Source: Paralichthys olivaceus
Lineage: Eukaryota > Chordata > Actinopteri > Pleuronectiformes > Paralichthyidae
Direction of reading: 5' to 3'
Length of the DNA stretch: 64,000 bases
NCBI RefSeq assembly: GCF_024713975.1
Contig: NC_091100.1
Coordinates: forward strand, 20,695,501 to 20,759,500
The notes below the pieces were generated by a model. That model worked only from the letters and a program-made list of their open reading frames with translations, ran no database searches and was not told where the DNA came from. Below, piece after piece: positions 41,301 through 53,200 of this stretch. The number at the start of each line of letters is the position of its first letter. Positions within the stretch are counted from its first letter, which is position 1. The position numbers were made by a program, and so were the translations under genes.

Positions 41301-43253
41301 AAAGACAAGTCAAAATGTCCCCTGTAAAAATGTCTTACAGTATTGATTTAATTCTAGCTTTTAAACTATATCAAATATTAATGGCTGAGTGCACAATAAC
41401 TCAATCTTTGTCTGTGTTATAGCTTTTTCTGTGGTTTTTTTTTAGAATTTACAGTACTCTACCTTTCTCTACTGTTGTCCGTGACATGTTCCTGTACAAA
41501 ATCACTTGCTTGGGGTTTTCATTTTGCAGGTTGACTCACCATCGCAAAGAGGTTGTCATAGCCCTTGACCTTGGTAGGCACCTTTGAGAACTTCTGGTCA
41601 AAAGCATCAGAGATGTTATGGGCAGGATCTGTGGAGATGATGAGGACGCTCTCCCTGACTGCAGCCAGCTGGACAGCCAAACTACAGCTGAACAAATGAC
41701 AGAGACGAGACACATTTGTACAGCAGGTATAAAAAAACATGTTGTATGTGGTTCTGATAAAAAGATTTAAATCGGACAGAGACTTTGTTGTTGTAACATT
41801 GTTAAGCACTCTAAATGTTAAGTGAAGGTCCAGTGTGTAATTTTTGGCAGAAATTCAATATAAAATGATCCTAGTGATGTTTTCACTGGTGTGTTTCATC
41901 TATATTGTATGAATTGTGTTGTTTTTCCTATAGAATGGGCTCTTTATATTTAAAAACTTTATATTTACATGGAGGGGGGGTCCTCTCTTTGGAGGCCGCC
42001 TTCCAAACTGGACAAACTAAAACCTTTGGAGTTTTCATGACGAGTGAAGTTCACCACAGGTTCTCTCTCATGTTGGGAAGTGGAGGGTGAGATGAGGAGT
42101 ATTCAGCTGCAACATGCAACTTCACCTCTAAATTCTACACACTGAACCTTTAAGTGATGTTAGTTTGTGTATCAATTTATTTGCTATAAAGAGTGCTCAT
42201 TAATCCACAGACGAAACACTGCACATGAGCCAGAGTTACAAGTTTAAGCTAATTTTCATCTGAAAAAAATAATAAACTAAATCAAGGTTAAGTCCAATGT
42301 TGACACGTGATCACAAGTTTGTTTTGTTATAATCTGCATCCTTATACATTTACTGAGGTTAGGAAGTTGTGGTTGCATTTAATGAATGTTTCTGCGTGGG
42401 CATCACATCCACAACACTTCAACGCTAAAATGAGCTTAAACATTAATGTATGAAAATGGATCTGAAGGCGTTTATAACAATAATAACGAGACACTGACGA
42501 CATCAACCATTTGAAATTATTATATCTGATTTACTAGATATTCCAGTAACCGATAGATCTGTATTTACACTAACGCTATTTGCACTAAATTCCTAATGGT
42601 ATTATCAGCATCACTCAGTGAGTGTTGAAGCAAGACAGCAAGCTAGTATATAAACTAGTGTGTTCAGTACCTCAAGACAGCGGTCCATTATCATCCTTAG
42701 CCACAATGCTAATGCTAAGTCTATCCAACACAGGTTACACCGATCTGCCATCGAATAAGGAAATAAACACGTTGTCAGCGTGATTATCACACACACTGAC
42801 TCATGTGTCAATTAGCTAAAGTTAGCAAGTGACAGTGCTAGACAGCGTCCAACCAGCCGGCGAACTGAAAACTAACTGAGCATGACTGACTGACTTTAAA
42901 TGTGACACCAGTAACGATAACATGTTAATGCTAACACGTGTTCGGATAGTGAGCTAGCTGCGGTTTAATTCTTGTTGTGAGAAAACAACGCGGTGACTCG
43001 TTCACTGACACTGATCCACGTCAACTAATAGTAAAGGCTAAAGCTAGCTGCGTTAGCTAAGCGACGCTGAAGAAAACCATTGAGGCAACGAGCGTTTCTC
43101 GTCCACTCACCTACAAGTCGTTTTCCCGACACCTCCTTTCCCACCCACAAATATCCACTTGAGGGACTTCTGCTCGATGATGTTCTTCAGAGTTGGTTCT
43201 AACGGCTCCACGTCAGGAGCATCTTCAAACTCGTCTTCCACAGAAGCTGCCAT
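38319..43253 (-). CDS. get3: GET3/ASNA1 (TRC40), tail-anchored protein targeting ATPase
   Basis: Coding exons (5' to 3'): 43111-43253, 41540-41687, 40403-40551, 40102-40252, 39843-39950, 38587-38784 and 38319-38447, joining in frame to 341 aa plus TGA. The cytosolic homodimeric ATPase binds hydrophobic C-terminal anchors and delivers them to the ER receptor WRB/CAML (GET1/GET2). Visible motifs: deviant Walker [11 protein letters not shown] at 37-46; switch I DPAHN at 68-72; switch [14 protein letters not shown] from 160; and zinc-binding CKMC (C283, C286), which holds the dimer together. The GET3 client-groove region is also conserved ([20 protein letters not shown]). The product is slightly shorter than human ASNA1 (348 aa), mostly at the N-terminus. 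The start is the first ATG, giving [20 protein letters not shown]. All catalytic residues are present, so it should be functional. It is also called asna1. Confidence 0.97.
41825..42150 (+). mobile_element. Non-autonomous inverted-repeat transposon (MITE) in get3 intron 1
   Basis: Ends AAGGTCCAGTGTGTA (41825) and the inverse of TACACACTGAACCTT (ending 42150) form near-perfect inverted repeats. The direct repeat TAAGTG flanks both sides (41819-41824 and 42151-42156), consistent with a target-site duplication. The interior (ATCCTAGTGATGTTTTCACT, TTTATATTTACATGGAG, GGTCCTCTCT, AACATGCAACTTCACC) is that of an abundant fish element. A second, partial copy starts at 63816. It has no coding capacity. 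Confidence 0.85.
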
Positions 43254-45405
43254 CTTGTCTGTGTACACCGCACCGTGCGGCTCAGGACTGGGGACGTACC
43301 CGGATGTAGCGATTCTGATGCATTCACAAACACTCGGAGGTTTGGCCCTAAATGCGACTGTGGATTCAAATTAAAAGCTTGAATGTTTCAGGATAACGAT
43401 AAATATTATACTTTCTTAAAATACATCCATGTTTGAATGTAAAATTAGACTGAAACAAGAAGTAGTGAGCACAAATAGTTCTGTGGTTAATGTGAGGGAT
43501 GAATCCTAATTGTTATAGAGCGTCAAATATTTAATGACAAACCACCTCTGAACCTGTCACTATTAGGGGCGGGGCCAGAATGAACAGCACAGTGAACATT
43601 TAACCAGGGGGCAGTAGTGAGTCATTTCCTCTGAGCTTGTATCTTATTATATGTTTTATGGAAATATAAACAGCTACAACAAACATGACCACACTCTTTC
43701 AATAATCTTTATATTCATCAAAATCAAGAAAATGAAAGTGTAAACAAATGTATGTTCCATGTATTTTTTGGCATGTTAAAAGGATAGTTCACAAATTTGA
43801 ATTCACTCATCATCTAATTGCCACTATGCCGATGGAGGGGTGGATGAAGTCCACAAAACACTTCTGGAGTTCCAGGGATACACAGCGTTGCAGCAGAATC
43901 CAATACAATTAAAGTAAATGGGAATCGATTCTTTAAATTCTTCTACTGCTCCTGTGATGTCTTTCAAGTTTCCATACGCCCACATTCATATTTGACTCAA
44001 AACAGCATCATTTACATGATTTTAGCCTAAATGTTCACTGTTATTCTCCTGCCTGGAGCCGTACTATCCCTTCAAGCTTTTACATAAAGGGGAATGAGGG
44101 CATCACATACAAAAAAACAACTTGCATCAACATGAACTCAGGCTACAAACTTGTAGTCACATGAAACAAAAGCAGAAACTTTGGGCAAAATCTTGAACAT
44201 TGTTACACGGTCAGATGCTACTTTAGACAAAGCATATCTTGTTGCAGAAAATAAATTTGAAATGGTACAATCAGTCAAACATTATCCTTGGATTTTTGAT
44301 TTGGGAGTTGACATTATACTGATTCTTTGCTGTAAAACATTCACTAATATGTCACACCTTAAACAGAGGAGAGTTGGAGAGTCGTCAGTCTGTCATACAA
44401 ACTGATATCACTGATATAGCCACTGCCCACATGACTTGAATGCAGCACAACCCTGGAGGGGCAGCTGGGGTTGTTTTGTTTTTTTCAAGCTTTACTGATA
44501 CAAGACATTTACTTATCTTTGAAGGGGGAAGCTCTTGACAGGAGGCTGGAATTATATTAAATATTAAAAAAGTAGAGACACAGAGTGATTGAGTAGCATA
44601 TATATATACAGTATACATGTATATACAGCAGAGTATCTTTTTATTCAGTCATGAAAACATTAGAGTAAACACATATTCAACATTCTATGTGAAAAGTGAC
44701 TGAAAATGCATGATGCTTATATTTGCCTGTCCTGCATTACTGTTCATCCAATTCATCATCCAGATATAAACAAAGCAAAACAAACAGATAGCTCACACAA
44801 AAATATCTTCACAGACCGTTTTTTTAAAACAAATATCAAGTTACACATATTAAAGTTTACATTTGCGTTGTTCCACAGTCTAACCCCAACAACTGAAACA
44901 CAAACCAAAATCTCTTAAATCATATTTACTCTCCTGAATTGAAAAATATCATAATAAGTTAATTTGTGTGATTATAATAACTTGCCTTGATAATACGTAT
45001 GGCTCTTTTCTGCAGTAATACAATCTGCATGACGAAGTAATGTATCACCAGATTTGTAAATGATTGCTACTGACTTTGAAAGTATACAGCCCACATGCAA
45101 ATAGAAATAAAACAATAAACTACGGATGGGGGTTACATTGTCCAATCATTGGTTGTCTGGTTGCCAAGTGATGTTGCTGAGAAAAAATTCCATTGATTAT
45201 ATTTTGCTGAAAGCCATGTACAAAACATGCAATGTCTCACTTAAAAAAGGTGCCTCAATAGCAACATAAAAAATTATTGTTTTTACTGTCACTGTTAAGT
45301 ACCTTTTAAAAGCGCTATACAAATAAAATGTATTATTATTATTATTGTATTTAAACCGAGCTGCAGCTGTTGAGGATTGAAAATCTGAGGTGCTGAGAGA
45401 AACAT
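43254..45405. other. Spacer between get3 and the noggin-like gene
   Basis: It holds the get3 promoter (moderately G/C-rich around 43200-43320, no TATA box recognised), an interspersed repeat at 43779-44095, and on the minus strand an AATAAA (rc 44639-44644) that may end the noggin-like transcript. A short ATT run with AAAGCGCTATACAAATAAAATG at 45309-45345 is the tail of another fish repeat. No further gene. Confidence 0.5.
43779..44095 (+). repeat. Fish interspersed repeat (GCCGATGGAGGGGTGGATGAAG type)
   Basis: It begins AAAGGATAGTTCACAAATTTGAATTC and contains GCCACTATGCCGATGGAGGG, CACAAAACACTTCTGGAGTT, ACAGCGTTGCAGCAGAATCC, CTGCTCCTGTGATGTC and a CATTCATATTTGACTC block in the standard order of a widespread teleost repeat. 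It is non-coding; the class is uncertain. Confidence 0.75.
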
Positions 45406-46260
45406 TCATTTACATGAACATGTACATGCTGTCACCACAGGATAAGACACTTTCCTCCATAAACAACTCTTCATCGCTTCACTCGTCCCCATTTCTGTGC
45501 TGCCGTCATGCCTCTTAATCTTTCTAGATCCGTCACCTCCATCTCTGATCTCCAGGCAGTGCCAAGCCAGAATCTTTATGTGTGCTGTCTGAGCCGTCAC
45601 ACACTCCATTCCACTGGGAAAGGAGCAACTTCGCACTCGGTCCGATCTTTCGCAGTCTGTCTGTCGCAGCCAGCGAGGCCAGAAAACTGGGCCCAGGTCC
45701 TTCCACTGGTAGGTTAGTTCACACGTGGCCGAGCTCAGCAGCCAAGATCGAATCGAACTGGCGACATCTGGAGGGAGAGGACCAAAGTCGAGATCTGCAG
45801 CTTCCTTCTCCAGCTTGTGGTGATGGTTTGCTGCAGCATCTTTCAGCTCTGGAGGAGGATTCAGGCTAGAGGGTAATTTGCCAGACGGCTTGTCACCATG
45901 GTGCGAAAGCGGCATATCACCGTCACCCTCAGAGGCCTCAGGTGGCTTCTTTACAGACGTCCAGAACGGGTCGAAAGAACATCCAAGAAGACGCAGGAGG
46001 AGAGAGGGCCGGTGGTGTCTGGGTTTGGGCATGTCCTGATAATCCTCCATGTTTGTCAGCAGAGTATATGGACGCATTGGCTGCGAGGACAGGAGACTAG
46101 CTCTCAGGAAAAGAAATGGTAAATCCAAGCGTGAATCCTCCTGTTCTTGAGGGTTTGAAAGCTGATTCTGTGTTGAAATATTAGATGTAAGAGCTTCAAA
46201 TTCATGTAGGAGGGACACAGAAATCCAGCAGAGACAGACACAGTTGAATGTTGCAGACAT
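45406..46260 (-). CDS. Noggin-like secreted BMP antagonist
   Basis: A single uninterrupted frame of 284 codons, intronless as noggin genes are. A hydrophobic N-terminus (residues 5-20, CVCLCWISVSLL) suits a signal peptide. Residues 86-102 (LLLRLLGCSFDPFWTSV) align with the noggin N-terminal segment LLRSLLGGHYDP. Residues 173-198 (WLLSSATC, WKDLGPVFWPRW) match the noggin core WLWSQTFC and WNDLGSRFWPRY. SCSFPSGMEC (211-220) matches SCSVPEGMVC, and VSYPVVTACTCSC (271-283) matches the cystine-knot end IQYPIISECKCSC. Noggins bind and block BMP ligands outside the cell. It differs from classical noggin in two ways: it lacks the dense basic heparin-binding run before the WL motif, and it has an extra charged insert at about 238-265. 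It is a divergent paralogue; I cannot assign a noggin number. Confidence 0.85.
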   Translation of the reverse strand: MSATFNCVCLCWISVSLLHEFEALTSNISTQNQLSNPQEQEDSRLDLPFLFLRASLLSSQPMRPYTLLTNMEDYQDMPKPRHHRPSLLLRLLGCSFDPFWTSVKKPPEASEGDGDMPLSHHGDKPSGKLPSSLNPPPELKDAAANHHHKLEKEAADLDFGPLPPDVASSIRSWLLSSATCELTYQWKDLGPVFWPRWLRQTDCERSDRVRSCSFPSGMECVTAQTAHIKILAWHCLEIRDGGDGSRKIKRHDGSTEMGTSEAMKSCLWRKVSYPVVTACTCSCK

Positions 46261-47059
46261 GATGCTGTGTCTGGATGAAGAAACACAGGAATGTAAGAAT
46301 TGTTCCTCTAATCTTCCTTTTCACCCGTTCAGTTATAGGTTATCCTCTGGCCTCTTCAGGGACTCTGGGAACTCAACACCAGACATCCTTGAGCTCTTAA
46401 CCAACAACATACTGAAAATTATGGCCTTATCGCACAAACAGCAGGCGTATTATGGAGTATGGCCAGAGCCCAACCAAAGCTCCCACTTCTCCTTCAAGGC
46501 TCTGGTGTTTCAGCAAACTAACCCGAGTGAAAACAAATACAGCACGGTTCTGCTTTGGTTTGGTTTCATGTAAATGTGTTGATTCCCAGAATTAAAAACA
46601 GAAAAAAACCTTCCACATATTTCACAAAACACAAAGGAAACAAGACATGGTGATTTGACCTCGATTTGCTGGAGCTGTGTCAACTACCCCGGACACAAGA
46701 ACAAATGAAGAGTTTTCTAACACAAAGACGACACTGAGAGCAGATAGAAAACAGGCTCCAGGGATAATTCACTTCATGGGAGCTAAGAGAAAAACATGTG
46801 AAACAGAGGACAGATGAAACATGTTTGCAGGACAATGTCCCGTTTATTCTCATATACACAAAATTAGATTTCTTGTTGGAAGGCCTGCGATGGTGTAATA
46901 TCAAATATATGTTCAACTGTAAACTCTTGTTCACATCGACATTAGAATAATACGTTTCATAAATACATCCACATAAAGTTGGTTATTCTTACAGAAAGGT
47001 ACAAACAGCAGAATTAACTTAGAAATACTGCATACGAGTTGATAAGGCACTAATTCCGT

Positions 47060-47116
<57 letters not shown>

Positions 47117-47208
47117 ATGCGTGCGTGCGTGCGTGCGTGTGCGTGTACTCAGAGAAAACCTGACTTGGCTCAGCCTGTCTGTATGTGTAACCTTTCACGT
47201 TGCCACAC
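46261..47208. other. Spacer, noggin-like 5' flank and tom1 3' end
   Basis: On the minus strand an AATAAA (rc 46843-46848) lies about 360 bases after the tom1 stop and is the likely polyadenylation signal. A plus-strand frame at 46244-46573 is unremarkable. A (TG) microsatellite lies in the tom1 3'UTR at 47061-47140. Confidence 0.5.
47061..47140 (+). repeat. (TG)n then (CGTG)n compound microsatellite in tom1 3'UTR
   Basis: About 25 TG units are followed by about five tetranucleotide units GCGT. It lies between the tom1 stop codon and its likely polyadenylation signal, so on the transcript it is a CA-rich 3'UTR element. Confidence 0.9.
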
Positions 47209-50200
47209 TCAGAGTGAAAAAAGCTGGTCATGTGATCTGTCTTGTTGCTGGGTTGATTGTGGCGGCGGTCTGGACGCTGCGGGCGGCATGCTGCGAGTCC
47301 CCTGGCTGCTGTGGTCTGCTGCCTTCGCCCGATCCTCCAGAAACATATCAAATTCTGCAAGAGATGTTTACAGTTAAAGGTGTGTGTGTGCGTGCGAGTA
47401 AACACATAATAGAGCAGGAACTGCAAAACATTTTCACAATTAAATGGCGGTGATGCGGCCAAGTTACACACCTTCACTGGACACTCCCTCACACACTGAG
47501 GACTGCTCCTCCTGCATGTCCAAACACAAGAAAACACAAAAGGTTAAAGATCACTTCATACTTTTATCGATCATTCCCCCTCCTCACACTCTTTAATTCC
47601 TTAGAGAACTATATATAGTCTCACCAAATCGCAGGATAACCACTTGTCGATATCGTTCTGCAAAGAGTTTTCTTTCTGTGGCAACTAAGGGAAAAAGTAA
47701 TCAAGAGACAGACATGAAGACACTGTGTTGTAGCTGCGTATGCAAACAGAAATACACTTTGTACTTTCAAAGGAAATATTCTGTTCACATCCATGTGTGT
47801 GTGTTACTGTGGTTCACTTACTCCTCCTGTGACCTGCAACCTGGTGTCCAGAGCTCCAGCGAGGCCTTCCACTGCTCCTGGGTCCTCATATCGGACACTG
47901 GACACACCCATCAGGGACATATTGTAATAACGTGATGCAACACAGGAGATATGGGGACAGACATGCAACACCCAGGTAGGAATCAAGCCATGGACTGGAT
48001 TACAATTATGTGACATGCACTGTAACCATAAGGTTTTTTGTTGTTATCAGGGAAGGACTTCTTCATATGTGATGCAGTAAAAAAAATACAATTCATCAAC
48101 TTAACAACAATATCTTGCCCTGATTCTTCATTTATATATATTTAAGGCTGCACACAAATATACAAAACACGTGTACTACTAGGACAAATTATATGATATG
48201 ACGTCTTAAACCCCAATTCAGACCTGGTATTAACATCTGTCCTGAGTGATCCGAAGTGAATACACACATATGTATCCTAAATGCATCCTGAGATCCAATC
48301 ACATACCACATTCAGAGGTGGTCTGGGACACATGTGGAACATTATTTTCACTGTGTGGATGCCAATAGGTCCTGGGCCACACATAGAGGACCACCTCCTC
48401 AGCTGACCTGCTACAGTTTGCTAGTGTTTCACGTATTTTTGAGCTTCTCAGTTTCCATATCCCGATTTGTTATTGGTCACACCACCACATAATGATTGAT
48501 ACTTTTCACAAACAAAAAAAGACAAGCATGATTATTTGCTTATAGAGCAGGAAAGTGAGATATGATCACAAGTGGTAACAGGAGACACATTAAGGATGTA
48601 TTTTCATGCCAGGTGTGAACAGACCAACTTATTATTTACTTGTGACTGGATCTCTCAGGACGGATGTGAATACCAGGTCTGAACAGGACCTTTCTATCAT
48701 CAGTTGGCACCACTCACCTTTTCCTCTGTTCAGCCAGGGAGCTGCCTCTGGTCTGAGCAAACATGTCAAACTCCTCCTCCTCTTCTGAAAGCAGACGGTT
48801 CACTCATGAAGTCGCAACTGAATTTAACAACAGCACTTCAACAACACAAATCTTCACATTATTTCTCTTTTTTCCACAGCAGCATGGATTTACAAAAAAC
48901 ACAACCAACAGAAAGCAAAGTACAAAAAAGTCAAGTACAAAAGAGGCCAAAGGGAATATTACAATGGCACTCACCTCTACCAAGGCCAAACAGCCAACTT
49001 ACATTCAACGAAGCAGGAACAAGTTGCACACACTCATAGATATCAGTTCCTCAAATGTGATGCCTGATTTATTTTTAGTCAAGATTTATGAATTATTCAC
49101 TGTTAAACCAAGAGTTCTTAATGCATCACGTAGTCTTTGTAAAATATTACTCACAAGCAAACAAAGGGACAGAGGTGAAACATAACCTCCTTGGTGGAGG
49201 TAATAATAACATGCTAGAATGAATAAACCCTCCTGACTGATCCTCGCACCACATGCACATCACATGGTACAACAATGCATTTTTTAAAGGATTTACTCTC
49301 TGGATCCACTGTGGCTTTTCCTACTATGTATATTTCCTTCCCATGTGATGTCCAGCCACGACATCCTGTTTCTTCCAGAAATATAACAAATATAATAAAC
49401 GCTGGACTTTATTCACAAGAGATAATTCATGAAGATTTGCTGTTGCAAAATAAGTCACATACAGTTAGGAAGTTAAGGTCGGACAGCGTTCACTCACTGT
49501 GATTGGCCGGTTCCCTCTGATTGGTGGAGGTGCTGACCGTTGCATGGCTGGATGTTGTGATGACAGCAGGTTGGCTGAGAGCGGGCGGCTGTGGGCTGAT
49601 GTCGATGAGGCTCGGGCTGCTGGTAGAGCTCTGCTGAGAGGAGGACACGACCCACTGGGTATTAGTAATCTCTAACAGCTCATGTGACAAAGAAAAGAAG
49701 TTTGCACCTCACAGCTTTTTGAGAAATGCAGTATAGCGTTCATTATTTCAAACAAAAGAGGAAGACAACATCTGTCATACCTGCTGAGGACTTGAGATCT
49801 GGGCCTTGTTAAGTCTGTCAAACCTAAAATACAAACATAATACAACAAACGTGACATTTAACAAAATGCTTACAGCTATTAAAACAAGCCCTTTCTGACT
49901 AATTTAAAACAGCAAAAGCTCGGCTGCAGCTCACCTCTCATAGCGGATGAAGGCGTTGTTGAGGTCATCGTTGACCACGAGCAGCTCTTCGATAAACCCT
50001 TCATCCAGCAGCTGGGGGATGAGCTCCATCACCCGAGTCTGCATGTTCTTACACACAGAGTACAGCTGCTGCTCACAGAGAGGGAGAGAAAAGTCAAGAT
50101 CATTATTAATCCTTCATGTCATGTATTTCGTACATGTGGGGGCATGTTTTCCCCTCCTGTCACACTGTGATAAGACATGCTAGAGTGACACAAAGAGTAC

Positions 50201-53200
50201 AGACTTGTAGCAGCTCTGTATCGTCAGGCTTGCTCTGTCCAGGTACGAGCTCATTCAGCATTTCAGACATCACTGTGAGATTCCCCTTCACCAGCGCCAG
50301 CTCGCTCCGCAGCTTCTGCTCCTGGATAAATGCCAAGAAAAATAAACAGTCATTTTACAGTTCAACCTTGATACAAGTGATACAAGCAACACAGTTATTA
50401 TTTAAGTCTGATATGATTTGTCATAGCAGGAAATAAACAGATGGAATTAATAATGTTAACACTGGCTCTACTCCAGCATTTACTGCAACAGACAATGTTA
50501 TACCAGTTCTTTAAAAGTTAAAAAGCATCTACTCAACCTCAGTTTCAGCCAGCAGATGAAAAGATTAGTTAAATGCAATTTAATTAATCGACTGATTGTC
50601 ACATTTGCTCTTTTTTTTTGCAAAAAATGCTAAATGCTCTCATCTATATACTGTCATCAACATGCCACATTGGATTTTGGGAAATTGTGGTTGAAATGTT
50701 CTGATATTTCTTTTCTTAAAACAAGCCCTTAATTGATTAGGCTGGAAATGAGAAGAAAATAATCAGTGGTTAATCAGATCAAGAGGAAATCTTCCAGATA
50801 AGAGAAAGATTAATTGAACTTCTAGAACTAATTAAAGATACAGCGTTAGTCGTAATATTGGTGATTCAGAGTCTATTTTAAGTGATACTGCACAATTTAA
50901 TGTAAACTAAATTATATGAATTTTCTTCGATGAAATACAGTAAGGCTCATTTTAATATCACATTTATTAACAACGTATAAACAAAATCTACATTTTGGGT
51001 TGAACATGGCTCATAAGGTTGCAAACCTTACAGGACCAGTGTTTGCTGAGAGTCAAGCATTTGGGACATCTCTACTTCATGACATTTTTGGATATTTAAA
51101 AAAGTGAAACACCCTCAAATTGATCGATAGTCGGTCAGACCTAGTTTTCTTCTTCGTTCTATGCAGTCATTGGCTGACAGCTGTTATTGTGCAGTGGTAC
51201 CTGTTCAGCAGACAGAGATGCCGGGCTTTCATTGGGTTCAACTGGAGGTGAAGCGTTCGAAGTGGTCGCCCCTGAAGGAGCCTGTGGTTGTGACTGATGT
51301 GCAGGAGGAGCGACAGTGGTCGTGTCAGGAGTCCCGTTTTCTGGGATACTCTGCGAGATGAAAGCCAAGAGGTCCAGAATATTTAGATATGCACGCATCT
51401 GCTTTGATTTGATGTGATACTTATAAAATCTGCAAGCAGTCTGACCCTGTTTGGAGTGTGGATTGGGGAGAGAGCGTCCAGGTCCGTCATGGGGAACTCC
51501 AGACCTCGCCTCTTCAAGTCGTCATACACACACACCACCCCAGCCAAAGAAGGAGAGCTGCGAAATGCATCCGCCCAGGACTGGAGATGGGAGGGACAGC
51601 ATATAGGGTCACATTGTAAGACTGAATCTTCTGTCCCGAAACAATAACACAGTAAACAGTCTAATACAAAGATCACATGTGGAGAACAAGAAAAGCAACA
51701 GGGAGCGAGAAGAGACAGAAATGATCCTACAGCATTTACAAGCCTGATTCTGTCTGATGTTATCACATCACTGGTTCCGACTGTGTAGCACAGGAATGCA
51801 CAAAGTTATTTGAATGACAAAGAATACTGAAGATAACACTGTTGCACATGTCTGCAGACATAATAGAGTTCAACTTGAGTAAATATTAAAAGCTGTGGGA
51901 TGTCAACACACCACTGAATTCCCTCATGCTACAGATGAGAACATTAAACCACATACACTTATTAAAGTAAAGTAAAGGGCAGAGTAGTGCTGACACAATA
52001 ATGGTCAATTCATTATTTCAAAAGATTATTTCAGAGATTCCAGCCTCTCAGGTTTATAACATTTACATTTTCTTTTGTTTTTATGACAATAAACTGAACA
52101 TCTTGGTTTTGAGCCAGGGATAGACCCAGAGGTGGGGCCAGGGCTATCTGAAATCTGATTGGCCTCTGAAGCACCCCCATCCTATTATATATGTATATAT
52201 TGGATAATATATATTATATATTGTATTGTATTTTATTTTCTAAGCTTTTTTGTAAAATGTGCTGGAACACGGAAAACATTTTTTGCTCAAAGCTATAGAC
52301 CTAACAGTAAACAATGAGCCCCTTACTGAATCAGGAATTGTGCAAGTGGGGCCTATATTTGTCCCCTCTGTGTGAATTGTGGCCCCTTTATGGCATCTGA
52401 TTCAGAAAAATCTGAGATCTTCCACTGAGCTGCTATAGTTGGACAAAATGAGCTATTTGCAGATGTAAAACTGTGGTCTGTGAAGATGTGTCAGGTATGT
52501 CTCTTTACTTTTTTCTGAAATCTTTACAGACATGAATATTACTTCAAATTAAATAACCAGCAATTTAATTATTAATAAAAAGAATCATTAGTTGCATCAG
52601 ACAGTTTCTATCTCACCGTCCCCTGAATGAATCATCCACTTACCTGTATGAGGCTGAGTACCCTGTCATGTAGGGCAATGGGTGGGTTATACTTGGGCAG
52701 AATGGAACGAACCAAAACCCCTTCAACGAACTCCTGTGATGTCACGAGGACATGGAAGCGGTGGCCGCAGTTCTTCACACAAGCCTCAAGAACCTGAGAC
52801 CCATCAGAGAAAAAGACATATTTAAATCAAAATCAAAACAGGAAAATAAAGCTTCGGGCATTATGCTCTGATTACGAATGTTGATCCACTATAAGAATGT
52901 GCACTGAAACTATTGCCTCTAGGCCACCAGCCAATCAGGATCTGATCTCATGAACAAACTCATAAAACATTTATATACAATGACCAGCAGATGAAAACTC
53001 ACAGTAAGGGCCAACATGATCTCTCTGAAGTTCTTGTTTCCTATGATCCTCTTCTTTAGAGCTTTGACTGCATCTCTGGGACTAACAGGGAAAACAAACT
53101 TTGCATCAGATGATCATTTAACTGAATTTTCCATGTTAATATTCTAAGAATTAAAAAAAGGAAATAATCATTCACAAAAAAAGAAAAATAGGTTTTCTGT

